Of a stretch of DNA of 64,000 nt, positions 25,455 to 34,221 are shown piece after piece (the first letter of the stretch is position 1; each line of letters opens with the position of its first letter). The DNA lies in contig JAVBNL010000040.1 in assembly GCA_031551515.1 (NCBI GenBank), forward strand, positions 62,001-126,000, in the 5' to 3' direction. Made by a program: the position numbers and the translations under genes. Source of the stretch: FLUQ01 sp031551515. GTDB lineage: Bacteria; Desulfobacterota; Desulfovibrionia; Desulfovibrionales; Desulfovibrionaceae. The notes below the pieces were generated by a model that saw nothing but the letters and a program-made list of their open reading frames with translations, did no database searches and was not told the origin of the DNA.

Positions 25455-28352
25455 ATGCGACAACAATCTTCCATAGCTTCCCCTGCCGCGTTTACACGTG
25501 ACCGGAAACTCGTCACCCGTATAGGCGTGGCCCTCGCCCTGCTCTGGACGGCCATTCTCGCCGCTTCGGCTTTGTACACGTCACACTCGCTATACGAGCA
25601 GGCGGAAAACTACGCCCATATCCAGGCCGGAACGGCCTTTGAAAAAGACGTCATTTACCGCCGGTGGAATTCGAACATGGGCGGCGTGTATGTTCCCGCC
25701 GGCCCTTCTTCCGGCATTGAGCCCAACCCCTACCTGTCGCCCAAAAACAGAGAGATCGAAGGCCCCACGGGCACCCTGACCAAGGTCAACCCCGCTTTCA
25801 TGACCCGGCTGGTGCACGAGTTGGGAGAGCTTAAATCCGGCGTTTCCGGGCACATCACCAGCACCGACCCCATACGGCCGGCCAACAAACCGGACCCGTG
25901 GGAAGAGCAGGCCCTGAAACGGCTTGAAAAAGGTAAAGTCGAAGAAGTTTCAAAACGCATGATTTACAACGGTAAGGATCAACTGCGCCTGATCCGCCCG
26001 CTGATCACCGAAGAAAGCTGCATGCCCTGCCACGCGTTTCAAGGTTATACTGTGGGCTCGGTGCGCGGCGGCATCAGCGTTTCCGTGCCCATGGCGCCTT
26101 TTGTCGCTTCCGCCTCGCTGGCCGCGCAGCAGTCCGCCGCGAGCCATCTTTTCCTCTGGTTGCTCGGCATCACCGGCATAGCCTACACCACCCGGCTGCT
26201 GAAACACCGCATCGAAGAACGCGACAGGGCCGAGGTTCAGCTGCGCGAACTGACGCAGGAACTGGAGCAGCGCGTTGCCGAGCGCACGGTGGACCTACTG
26301 GCGGCCAAAGATGCGGCGGAGACGGCCAGCAGGGCCAAAAGCGAATTTCTGGCCAACATGAGCCACGAAATACGTACTCCGCTCAACGGCATCATCGGTA
26401 TGGCCGATCTTTTGCTTCAGTCAAGTTTGACCGTGGACCAGGCATCCATGGCCGCAACGGTCAAAAACGGCGGCGACAGCCTGCTGACCGTGATGAACGA
26501 TCTGCTCGACTTTTCAAAAATCGAAGCCGGCAAGCTGATCATAGATCCCATGCCTTTCTGCCTGCGCGATCTTGTATTCGATACGGTTAAAAGTCTCGCC
26601 CCTATTGCGTACAAAAAGCGAATCGAACTGCTTGTGCAAATCGACTCCAAGCTTCCCGACCATTTTTTGGGCGATTATAACCGCATCCGCCAAATCCTTA
26701 TGAACCTGCTGGGCAACGCGCTCAAATTCACCGAACAGGGCGAAGTCGTCTTGCAGGTTCAATGCATCCCGCCCACTGACGGAGAAACCGGCATGCGGTT
26801 CAGCGTCGCCGACACCGGCATCGGCATCCCCCCCGACAAACAAAAACGTATTTTCGAAGCCTTTGAGCAGGTGGACCGCTCCACAACGCGCCGCTTCGGC
26901 GGCACGGGCCTGGGGCTGGCCATCGCGCAGAGGCTGGCCGCGCTCATGGATTCTTCGCTGGATCTGGTCAGCGTTCCCGGCAAAGGCAGTACTTTTTCTT
27001 TCAAATTGCATTTACCCGCCCTGCCGTCGCCCGAGACACCCGCGTACCTGTCCGCCGAAGCGCTCCGCGGCAAGCGGGTTCTGGTCGTTGACGACAACAC
27101 GGCGAACCGGCGGATTTTCATGGAACAGCTGCGGCTGTGGGACATGGCGGCCCATGAATGCGCCAACGTGGACGAGGCGTTGCGCCACCTGCGCTTCGCC
27201 GCCGCCGCCCACGCCCCTATGGACCTTGTTCTCAGCGATCTGCAAATGCCGGAAAAAGACGGTATCGACCTGATGAAAGCCATGCGCGGCGATGCCGCGC
27301 TCCGCGACATCCCCGTTATTCTGCTCTCTTCCGGGCTCGTTCCTCCAGAGGAAGAAAAAGAGCCGCTGTTCCGGGCCAATCTTGCCAAACCGGTACGGCC
27401 GGAAGACCTGCTGCGCGCCATCACCAGCGTTTTGGAACGCAGCAGCCAGTTGCCCGCGAAGAAAGCATATGAAACGGCCACGCACACAGCCCTGCCGCAA
27501 GCCGAATTCTGCCTCGACATCCTGTTGGTGGAAGATATCGAGATGAACCGGGCGGTAGCGGAACACATGCTGCAGCAACTGGGGCACAAAGCGCGTATCG
27601 CGGAAAACGGCAAACGCGCCGTGGAAGCGCTTAGCGAAAGACCCTGCGACCTTGTTCTCATGGATATCCAGATGCCGGTTATGGACGGCATGGAGGCCAC
27701 CAGGCGCATTCGCGAATACGAACAGAACGGCGTTTTCAAAAAATACACGCCCATCATAGCCATGACGGCCCACGCGCTTAAAGGCGACAGAGAAAAATAC
27801 CTCGCGGCGGGCATGGACGCATACATCACCAAGCCTCTGCATCTGGCCAAGCTGCTTGAAGTCATCAACGCCACGGCCAAAGAATTCTCTCTTACGCGCA
27901 ACGACTGCGCCGAAAAACAGCCGCCCGTCCGGAACGACGGCAATGCGGACGCAACGGCGGCCGCTCCGGGTCCGGACCAGGTTTACCGTTTGCTCAATCC
28001 GGCCCAGCTGCGGCAATCGCTGGGCGATGACGCGGAAATCATCACCCGCGCCATCGCCATGTACCTGCGCGACGCAAGCAAGCTGGTGCAGGAAATAACA
28101 GAGGCTCTTGAGGCCAGCGACATGCCCGCGGCCGCGCAAAAGGCGCATTCGGTCAAAGGCATCACCAGCTATTACGCCAACGGGCAGCTTTATGAAAACA
28201 TCGTCGCCTTTGAAGCGTTATGTAAGGCGGGTCCGCCGCACGCCGACCAGGAAGCGGCGCGCGCCCTGCTTCAGGCGATAGAGGAAGATGTGACGGCCCT
28301 TCTCGACGAACTGGCCGCCTATCTGAAACATATGGAACCCAAAACAGGGTGA
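25455..28352 (+). CDS. Hybrid histidine kinase with periplasmic CxxCH (DUF3365-type) sensor, two receivers and Hpt
   Basis: A 965-residue membrane sensor. Helix 1 spans about residues 22-42. Residues ~45-220 form a periplasmic DUF3365/Tll0287-like domain with a c-type heme motif C189-M-P-C192-H193; helix 2 is near 228-245, then a coiled coil. HisKA has the phospho-acceptor His304 in FLANMSHEIRTPLNGIIGM; the ATPase boxes are NLLGNALKF, DTGIGIP and GGTGLGLAI. Receiver 1 (from ~536) has Asp595; receiver 2 (from ~686) has Asp737; the Hpt domain has His898 in AHSVKG. A full internal phosphorelay is therefore possible. It is followed after 7 bases by an HD-GYP response regulator, the obvious output partner. 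Heme attachment is inferred from the motif. Confidence 0.92.
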   Translation: MRQQSSIASPAAFTRDRKLVTRIGVALALLWTAILAASALYTSHSLYEQAENYAHIQAGTAFEKDVIYRRWNSNMGGVYVPAGPSSGIEPNPYLSPKNREIEGPTGTLTKVNPAFMTRLVHELGELKSGVSGHITSTDPIRPANKPDPWEEQALKRLEKGKVEEVSKRMIYNGKDQLRLIRPLITEESCMPCHAFQGYTVGSVRGGISVSVPMAPFVASASLAAQQSAASHLFLWLLGITGIAYTTRLLKHRIEERDRAEVQLRELTQELEQRVAERTVDLLAAKDAAETASRAKSEFLANMSHEIRTPLNGIIGMADLLLQSSLTVDQASMAATVKNGGDSLLTVMNDLLDFSKIEAGKLIIDPMPFCLRDLVFDTVKSLAPIAYKKRIELLVQIDSKLPDHFLGDYNRIRQILMNLLGNALKFTEQGEVVLQVQCIPPTDGETGMRFSVADTGIGIPPDKQKRIFEAFEQVDRSTTRRFGGTGLGLAIAQRLAALMDSSLDLVSVPGKGSTFSFKLHLPALPSPETPAYLSAEALRGKRVLVVDDNTANRRIFMEQLRLWDMAAHECANVDEALRHLRFAAAAHAPMDLVLSDLQMPEKDGIDLMKAMRGDAALRDIPVILLSSGLVPPEEEKEPLFRANLAKPVRPEDLLRAITSVLERSSQLPAKKAYETATHTALPQAEFCLDILLVEDIEMNRAVAEHMLQQLGHKARIAENGKRAVEALSERPCDLVLMDIQMPVMDGMEATRRIREYEQNGVFKKYTPIIAMTAHALKGDREKYLAAGMDAYITKPLHLAKLLEVINATAKEFSLTRNDCAEKQPPVRNDGNADATAAAPGPDQVYRLLNPAQLRQSLGDDAEIITRAIAMYLRDASKLVQEITEALEASDMPAAAQKAHSVKGITSYYANGQLYENIVAFEALCKAGPPHADQEAARALLQAIEEDVTALLDELAAYLKHMEPKTG

Positions 28353-28359
28353 AATAACT

Positions 28360-29460
28360 ATGAACATTCTTATTGCTGAAGACCAGGAAATGACGCGGTT
28401 CGTTCTGGCTTCGCAGTTGCGGAGCTGGGGCTATAAAGTCACGGATCTGGAAAACGGCAGAGACGCCCTTGCCTGCCTGTTGGCCGACCCCGACTCGGTC
28501 GACATGATCATAACCGACTGGAATATGCCCCACATGAGCGGCATCGAATTTGCCGCCAAAGCCCGCGAGCTCACAAAGGCCTCCCGCTACATCTACATTA
28601 TTCTGCTTACGGCCAAAAACGACTCGGAAGATCTGGTGCAGGGCTTTACCGAAGGCATGGTCGACGACTATATCGTCAAACCGTTCAACGAAAGGCAGCT
28701 GCAGTTGCGCGTACAGGTAGGAGCCCGGCTCGTCCTTTCGGAACGCAAACTCTGGAAGTACAATTTCAGCCTGGAATCGCTGGTGCGCAAACAGACCATG
28801 GACATTCGCGAAACCCAGGCGGAAATCGTGGAACGCCTCTTCAACGCGTTGGAATGGCGCGACCACGAAACCGCGCAGCACGTCAGCCGCATCGGCGTGA
28901 TGAGCGCCTGCCTGGGGGCTTTTCTCGGCTGGGAAGGGGACCGGGTCGACATGATCAAAGCTGCCGCCCCGCTGCACGACATCGGCAAAATCGGCATCAG
29001 CGATTCCGTGCTGCTCAAACAGGCCGCGCTGACCCCTGAAGAATACAAACAGATTCAGTTGCACCCGGACATAGGCTCGAAAATTCTTTCCAACTCACAC
29101 AACGCCACCATCCAGATGGCCGAGCGCATCGCCCGCTGCCACCACGAGAACTGGGACGGCTCCGGCTATCCCGCGGGGTTGCGCGGCGAAGAAATACCGC
29201 TGGAAGCGCAGATCGTGGCCATCGTCGATGTGTATGACGCCATGCTTTCCGACCGCGTATACCGCAAAGGCCTGCCGGAAGAGGCGGTACTCCGGTATCT
29301 CAAGGAACAGGCCGGACGTAAATTTCCGCCCGCGCTCGTGGACTTGTTTTTGGAACGGCTAGATGCGATAAAGGCCGAACTGCGCGAGAAACCCCAAACC
29401 GGCGATTCGCCCGAGGTTACCCCCCGCGCCAACGAAATAACCACACGAGCGCATACATGA
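28360..29460 (+). CDS. Response regulator with HD-GYP c-di-GMP phosphodiesterase domain
   Basis: A 366-residue cytoplasmic regulator. The receiver domain (1-~120) has the acidic pair ED (residues 7-8), phospho-acceptor Asp53 in ITDWNMPHMSG and Lys in YIVKPF. After a helical linker, the HD-GYP domain has His206-Asp207 in LHDIGKIGISD, H at QLHPDIGSKIL, CHHENWDGSGYPAGLRGEEI and IVAIVDVYDAML; all metal-binding positions and the GYP motif are kept, so c-di-GMP hydrolysis is expected. It lies in an operon with the heme-type kinase, and its stop overlaps the FKBP start (ATGA). Confidence 0.93.
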   Translation: MNILIAEDQEMTRFVLASQLRSWGYKVTDLENGRDALACLLADPDSVDMIITDWNMPHMSGIEFAAKARELTKASRYIYIILLTAKNDSEDLVQGFTEGMVDDYIVKPFNERQLQLRVQVGARLVLSERKLWKYNFSLESLVRKQTMDIRETQAEIVERLFNALEWRDHETAQHVSRIGVMSACLGAFLGWEGDRVDMIKAAAPLHDIGKIGISDSVLLKQAALTPEEYKQIQLHPDIGSKILSNSHNATIQMAERIARCHHENWDGSGYPAGLRGEEIPLEAQIVAIVDVYDAMLSDRVYRKGLPEEAVLRYLKEQAGRKFPPALVDLFLERLDAIKAELREKPQTGDSPEVTPRANEITTRAHT

Positions 29461-29882
29461 CAGCGAAAAACGGCGATACGGTCCGCGTGCATTATACCGG
29501 TTCATTGGACGACGGCACTGTCTTTGACAGTTCGGAGGACAGGGAACCGTTGGAAGCCGTTTTGGGGGCCGGCATGCTGATCCCCGGTTTTGAGGCCGCC
29601 GTCATCGGCCTGGAACCCGGCAAGAAGACCACCGTGACCATCAAGCCGGAAGACGCCTATGGCGAACGCCTGGAAGAGATGACCATCAGCGTGCCGCGCG
29701 AAGAGATCCCCGCGCACCTGAACCCCCAGCCGGGCCTGTCCCTGCAGGTGGCGACCGAAGACGGCACGGAATTCGAAGCCCTGGTCACCGAAGTCACCGA
29801 CACCCACATATCGCTCGACGCCAACCACCCGCTTGCGGGTGAGCGATTGACCTTCACCATTGAACTGGTGGAAATCGTCTAA
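29457..29882 (+). CDS. SlyD-like FKBP peptidyl-prolyl isomerase
   Basis: A 141-residue FKBP with an inserted-flap domain, like SlyD/FkpB. The start KNGDTVRVHYTGSLDDGTVFDSS, the LIPGFEAAVIGLEPGKKTT loop and EDAYGE are the FKBP half; residues ~70-115 (ISVPREEIPAHLNPQPG...) are the chaperone insert; the chain closes with DANHPLAGERLTFTIELVEI. Unlike E. coli SlyD there is no His/Cys-rich metal tail. Cytoplasmic protein folding aid; the overlap with the HD-GYP gene (4 bases) suggests translational coupling. Confidence 0.93.
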   Translation: MTAKNGDTVRVHYTGSLDDGTVFDSSEDREPLEAVLGAGMLIPGFEAAVIGLEPGKKTTVTIKPEDAYGERLEEMTISVPREEIPAHLNPQPGLSLQVATEDGTEFEALVTEVTDTHISLDANHPLAGERLTFTIELVEIV

Positions 29883-29894
29883 GCAAGAAACGCG

Positions 29895-31298
29895 GTGGAA
29901 AATTTCGTTCCGTTAACGCCGCGCCTGTCGACGCGGCTTTCGTTGCGCCTCCCCCCCCGGATCTGGCTGTTCAGCGCCCTCGTGCTGCTTGGCGCGCATT
30001 TTTACCGGGCCAGCGAATACGGCATTGCGCTCTGCTGCGCGGGCATGCTTTTCTTCACCGCCGGCACATCGGCCTGGAAGCGCTATGCCCTGGCTTTCTT
30101 TTTGCTCTGGGGCGCCGTTGAATGGGGGGACGCCGCCCTGCATCTGGTCAGGGCACGCGCCGCCTTCGGCGCGCCCTGGCTGCGCGCGGGCCTTATCCTT
30201 CTTAGCGTGGCCGCCTATACCGCTTTGGCAGGACTGTATGCCCTGCGTTCCGCTCAAGCTGCCCAATCCGCCAAGCTTGCGACGCCTGCGGGGCCAGATC
30301 AAAAGGCAACCGAAGAACGGCACGCCCTGCTCAAGGCCGCCGTCTTCATCGGCACCTTTGTGTCTCTGTACTATCTGAGAAGAAACGCGCCTCTGGATTT
30401 TCTGCTTTTTGAACGGTACCTGCCCGTATTCGGCGCGGTGCAGCTCTTTTTCGCCGCTTGCTACGCCGCTTTCGCGACTGAAAAGTTGACGGACCCCGCA
30501 GTGGCGCGCAAAACGCGACGTCTGCTCTGGCTCTTTTTCGGCTGCGTGTTCTTCGGGCAGTTTTTCCTCGGGCTGTATGGACTCGGCGGCATGCTGCTAA
30601 CCGGCAAGCTGCATGCGCCCCTTCCCGCGTTCATTCTCTTTGCCCCGCTTTTTCGCGATTCGCTCAGCGTCATGCTCTTCATCAGCCTCGTTGCGGCATT
30701 GCTGACAGGCAGCGCATGGTGCAGCCTGCTGTGCTATTTCGGCCCCTTTGACGCCCTGGCCGCCGGAACCAAAGCAGCGCGCCCCCTGCCGGACCGGTTC
30801 GCCCCCCTGCTCAAGTACGGGCGCCCGGCCGTGCTCGTCCTGGGTGCGCTGGCCGCCTTTGCGCTCGGCCGCGCCGGTCTTGGCCGTACCCAGGCCGTTT
30901 TGCTGTGCCTGGCCTTTGCGGTCTGCGGCATTTTGATCATGATGTCCGCCTCAAGCGGGCGGCGGCGCATGCTGCACTGCACCGCTTTTTGCCCCATGGG
31001 CCTGGCCGTTAACCTGCTCGGCCGCCTCGCGCCCTGGCGGATGCGGGTAAACAGCAGCACCTGCAACCATTGCGGCGCTTGCGAGACGGCGTGCAAATAT
31101 TCCGCGATCACCCGCGAAAGCCGTGAACGCGGCAAAACACTGCTGCGCTGTTCCTTATGCCGCGACTGCATGGCCGTGTGCCCAAAAAGGAGCATTACCT
31201 TGCGCTGCCCCGGCCTTTCGCCCACCGCCGCCCACACACTCTTTGTCGGGCTTCTGGCCTGGCTGCACGCCCTGTTCCTGAATATCGCCATGGTCTGA
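29895..31298 (+). CDS. Membrane protein with C-terminal 4Fe-4S ferredoxin domain (NapH/YccM-like)
   Basis: A 467-residue polytopic protein that starts with GTG 12 bases after the FKBP stop. About ten hydrophobic helices fill residues 20-350. A CTAFCPMGLAV motif (C-x3-CP) precedes two classical clusters, CNHCGACETACK and CSLCRDCMAVCP, near residues 391-435, followed by one more helix. This order is typical of NapH/NosR/CcoG-like electron carriers that pass electrons through the membrane. The partner enzyme is unknown. Position at the end of the heme-sensor operon suggests a role in redox status or in the sensing circuit itself. Confidence 0.82.
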   Translation: MENFVPLTPRLSTRLSLRLPPRIWLFSALVLLGAHFYRASEYGIALCCAGMLFFTAGTSAWKRYALAFFLLWGAVEWGDAALHLVRARAAFGAPWLRAGLILLSVAAYTALAGLYALRSAQAAQSAKLATPAGPDQKATEERHALLKAAVFIGTFVSLYYLRRNAPLDFLLFERYLPVFGAVQLFFAACYAAFATEKLTDPAVARKTRRLLWLFFGCVFFGQFFLGLYGLGGMLLTGKLHAPLPAFILFAPLFRDSLSVMLFISLVAALLTGSAWCSLLCYFGPFDALAAGTKAARPLPDRFAPLLKYGRPAVLVLGALAAFALGRAGLGRTQAVLLCLAFAVCGILIMMSASSGRRRMLHCTAFCPMGLAVNLLGRLAPWRMRVNSSTCNHCGACETACKYSAITRESRERGKTLLRCSLCRDCMAVCPKRSITLRCPGLSPTAAHTLFVGLLAWLHALFLNIAMV

Positions 31299-31354
31299 TG
31301 CTCTTTCTCTTGGGGGCGGCTTAATTTGCACTCAATACATGGTATACTGGAATA

Positions 31355-31484
31355 GGGAGCGGCTCAATTTGCGCTTCAGACGAGGCGGGGGGCTTTTCGT
31401 GCGAAGCGAAGTGTATTGGGACATACATGAGCTTCGCACGAAAAGCCCCCCAACGAAGTATCAAGCGTAAATTCAGCCGCTCCC
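31355..31484. repeat. 130-bp imperfect foldback element
   Basis: The inner arms (31387-31407 and 31431-31451) are a perfect 21-bp inverted repeat, GGGGGGCTTTTCGTGCGAAG plus C, around a 23-base loop. Outer arms (31355-31375 and 31464-31484) also pair: GGGAGCGGCT-x-AATTT-x-CGCTT with one mismatch at each x. A degenerate direct copy of the outer arm (GGCGGCTTAATTTGCACTCA) precedes it at about 31316. No open reading frame is evident. The 305-base gap 31299-31603 holds this element and two further hairpins. Confidence 0.8.
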
Positions 31485-31496
31485 CCAAAATGAAAA

Positions 31497-31534
31497 GCGC
31501 GACAGAAGGAGAGAGGCTTTCTCTTCTGTCGCGC
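31497..31534 (-). terminator. Terminator of the ftsZ-end of the dcw cluster
   Basis: Perfect 12-bp stem GCGCGACAGAAG / CTTCTGTCGCGC with partly paired loop. On the minus strand it is followed by TTTTCATTTT, about 70 bases after the ftsZ stop. Confidence 0.75.
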
Positions 31535-31571
31535 ATGACGCGGGCGGCGGAGCCCGCGCCGTATTTTAGAT

Positions 31572-31599
31572 GCCGCCGGGCCAAAGCCCGGCGGCTTTT
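31572..31599 (+). terminator. Hairpin with short T-run near the ftsZ stop
   Basis: GCCGCCGGGC (31572-31581) pairs with GCCCGGCGGC (31586-31595), then TTTT on the plus strand. Could end transcripts from the ferredoxin gene, or stabilise the 3' end of the ftsZ message. Confidence 0.6.
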
Positions 31600-31603
31600 C
31601 GCA

Positions 31604-32902
31604 TTAGTTCGCCTGACGGCGCATGAACGAAGGAATCTCGAATTCGTCTTCATCAAAGATGAAGGCGTCTTCGCCCGGCGCATGCGCGGGCGTCACGGGC
31701 CCGGCAGAGGGCCGCACGGGGGCGGCGGCTGTACCCTGTTCAGGCTTGCGCAGATACGAAGGAATGCTGCGTTCGCCGCCGAACATACGCTCGCCGGGGG
31801 CCTGGTGCAGGCTTTCGCGGCCGGGCAGCGCCTGCTGCGCGGGAGCAGACGCGGGCGCGGCAGCAGCGACGGCCCCGGATTTGCTCATGCCCTGACGAAA
31901 CTGCAAGAGGTTGCTGTTCCCTTTGGGCAAAGCGGCCTGCGCCGCAGACACGTCGATGCCCGTGGCGATAACCGTGATGCGCATTTCATCGCCCACGGAA
32001 TCGTCAAACACCGTGCCGAAGAAGATGCGCGCATCTTCGTGGGCTTCTTCCTGAATAATGCCGGCGGCTTCGCTGACTTCGTCAATGGTCAGGTCGGGGC
32101 CGCAGGTGATGTTGATCAAAACGCCCCGCGCTCCGCCAATGGAAACATCTTCCAAAAGCGGGCTGGTGATGGCGCGCATGGCGGCGTCTCTCGCGCGCGA
32201 TTCGCCTCTGGCCTTGCCTTCGCCCATCATGGCGAAACCGGATTCGCCCATCACGGCCTGCACGTCGGCAAAGTCGAGGTTGATGAGGCCGGGCACCATG
32301 ATCAGGTCTGAAATGCCTTTGACCGCCGCATACAAGACTTCGTCGGCCTTTTTCAGCATATCGGCGAACGCGGCCTTTTTGGGGGCCAGCTGAATCAGCC
32401 GGTCGTTGGGTATGGTGATCAGGCTGTCCACATGCTGACGAAATTCCGCAATGCCGGCTTCCGCCGCTTCCAGCCGTTTTTTGCCTTCAAAGTAAAAAGG
32501 CTTGGTCACAACGCCCACGGTCAGCGCGCCCAGCTCTTTGGCCGCCTGCGCGATGACCGGCGCCGCGCCCGTGCCGGTGCCGCCGCCCATGCCCGCGGTA
32601 ACGAAAACCATATCCGCGTCGCCGATGGCGGCTTTGATCTGCTCAAGGGTTTCCAGGGCGGCCTGATAGCCAACCTGGGGGTTGGCGCCCGCGCCCAGGC
32701 CGCGGGTCAGCTTGTCGCCCAGTTGAATTTTATGCTCGGCCAGCGACTTGGTCAGGGCCTGCATATCGGTGTTGGCAGTGATGAAATGGACGCCGGTCAA
32801 GGCCCCGGCAACCATGTTGTTCACAGCGTTGCCGCCGCCGCCGCCCACGCCGATGACTTTAATTTTTGCGCCGGAGTCGTTGATGATATCAGTGTATTCC
32901 AT
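31604..32902 (-). CDS. ftsZ: Cell division GTPase FtsZ
   Basis: A 432-residue tubulin-like GTPase that polymerises into the division ring. Residues 1-~320 are the core: VIGVGGGGGNAVNNM, the tubulin signature GMGGGTGTGAAPV and NLDFADV (catalytic T7 loop region). A ~95-residue Ala/Pro-rich linker follows. The C-terminus DEFEIPSFMRRQAN is the conserved peptide that binds FtsA and other partners. A second similar motif, RSIPSYLRKPE, lies ~40 residues earlier in the linker. The start at 32902 is chosen because MEYTDIIND is the family start and GAGAGG lies upstream. Last gene of the dcw cluster. Confidence 0.97.
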   Translation of the reverse strand: MEYTDIINDSGAKIKVIGVGGGGGNAVNNMVAGALTGVHFITANTDMQALTKSLAEHKIQLGDKLTRGLGAGANPQVGYQAALETLEQIKAAIGDADMVFVTAGMGGGTGTGAAPVIAQAAKELGALTVGVVTKPFYFEGKKRLEAAEAGIAEFRQHVDSLITIPNDRLIQLAPKKAAFADMLKKADEVLYAAVKGISDLIMVPGLINLDFADVQAVMGESGFAMMGEGKARGESRARDAAMRAITSPLLEDVSIGGARGVLINITCGPDLTIDEVSEAAGIIQEEAHEDARIFFGTVFDDSVGDEMRITVIATGIDVSAAQAALPKGNSNLLQFRQGMSKSGAVAAAAPASAPAQQALPGRESLHQAPGERMFGGERSIPSYLRKPEQGTAAAPVRPSAGPVTPAHAPGEDAFIFDEDEFEIPSFMRRQAN

Positions 32903-32964
32903 TGTGCCTCTCCCTTTGCTCTCTAAGACGTAGATATCAAAACTGTTCTTGTTTCCGCCGTTGC

Positions 32965-34200
32965 TTACGATATGTCGACAAACCATTTCTTCATCCGGCC
33001 GAGCAGCCGGTTGAAGATATTTTCATCTCTGATGCGAAAGCCCCCGTCGCCTTTGCCGCCTTCTTTTTTCGCGCCGTAGCACAGCAGGCCGACGGCGGTG
33101 GCGTATTTGGGGCTGTTGACCACGTCGCGCAGGCCGCCTACATTGCGGGGATACCCGACGCGGGTGGGCAAGTTGAAAATCTGCTCCCCAAGTTCCTGGC
33201 AGCCTTCTATCAGGGCCGTGCCGCCGGTCAAGACGACGCCCGCGCCCACAAGGTTTTTGTAGCCGGAACGCGTCAGCTCCTGATCCACCAGGGACAGAAT
33301 CTCGTCCATGCGCGGCTGGCATATTTCCGCCAGAATGCGCCGCGAAAGGGGCCGCGCCTCACGGCCGCCCACGCTGGGCACTTCGATCACGTCGTCCTGC
33401 TTCACCATATCCACCAGGGCGCAGCCGTATTTCAGCTTGATGGTCTCGGCAGAGGCCATCGGAGTGCGTAACCCGTAAGCGATATCGTTGGTCAAATTCT
33501 GCCCGCCGAGCGCCAGAACCCCGGTGTGTTTGATGGCGTCGTTATGAAAAATCGCGATATCGGTGGTGCCGCCGCCCAGGTCCACCAGGGCGACGCCCAA
33601 TTCGCGCTCTTCCTGCGTCAGCACCGCGTCGGCGGAAGCGAGCGATTCAAGCACCACGTCCGAAACATCCAGGCCCGCCCGGTGGCAAGAACGCACCATG
33701 TTCTGTGCGCTGGTCACGGCAGCGGTCACGATGTGCACATGCACCTCAAGGCGCACGCCGGACATGCCCAGCGGCTCCATGATGCCGCGCTGGTCGTCCA
33801 CGATATATTCCTGCGGCAGGGTATGTATGACCTCGCGGTCCACGGGTATGGCGATGGCTCTGGCCGCGTCCATGGCCCGGTCGATGTCCTTTTGCGTCAC
33901 TTCGCCGCCCTTGATGGCGATAACCCCGTGACTGTTGAAACCTTTGATGTGGCTGCCCGCGATCCCGGAATACACCGAGCGGATTTCACAACCCGCCATC
34001 AGCTCGGCCTCTTCCAAGGCTTTCTGGATGGATTGCACGGTCTGCTCTATCTTGACCACGACCCCTTTGCGCAGGCCCGTGGAAGGGCTGGTGCCGATGC
34101 CAACGATATCGACGCCGCCATCCGGGGTTATTTCACCCACCACGGCGCAAATTTTTGTGGTGCCTATATCCAGGCCGACAACAAGATCCGATCTAGCCAT
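32965..34200 (-). CDS. ftsA: Cell division protein FtsA
   Basis: A 411-residue actin-like ATPase that anchors FtsZ filaments to the membrane and recruits later division proteins. Visible are the phosphate-1 motif VGLDIGTTKICAVVGE, the SHS2 (1C) domain region with GSHIKGFNSHGVIAI, phosphate-2 ALVDLGGGTTDIAIF and the adenosine motif GVVLTGGTALIEG. The C-terminus (NIFNRLLGRMKKWFVDI) is the amphipathic membrane-targeting helix. GGGGAG lies before the ATG; ftsZ starts 62 bases downstream. Confidence 0.97.
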   Translation of the reverse strand: MARSDLVVGLDIGTTKICAVVGEITPDGGVDIVGIGTSPSTGLRKGVVVKIEQTVQSIQKALEEAELMAGCEIRSVYSGIAGSHIKGFNSHGVIAIKGGEVTQKDIDRAMDAARAIAIPVDREVIHTLPQEYIVDDQRGIMEPLGMSGVRLEVHVHIVTAAVTSAQNMVRSCHRAGLDVSDVVLESLASADAVLTQEERELGVALVDLGGGTTDIAIFHNDAIKHTGVLALGGQNLTNDIAYGLRTPMASAETIKLKYGCALVDMVKQDDVIEVPSVGGREARPLSRRILAEICQPRMDEILSLVDQELTRSGYKNLVGAGVVLTGGTALIEGCQELGEQIFNLPTRVGYPRNVGGLRDVVNSPKYATAVGLLCYGAKKEGGKGDGGFRIRDENIFNRLLGRMKKWFVDIS

Positions 34201-34221
34201 TCTCTTTCTCCCCGGGCCCGT

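Noticed and set aside
31355..31484. CRISPR-like array
   Set aside because: There is one large inverted foldback with no regularly spaced repeat-spacer units.
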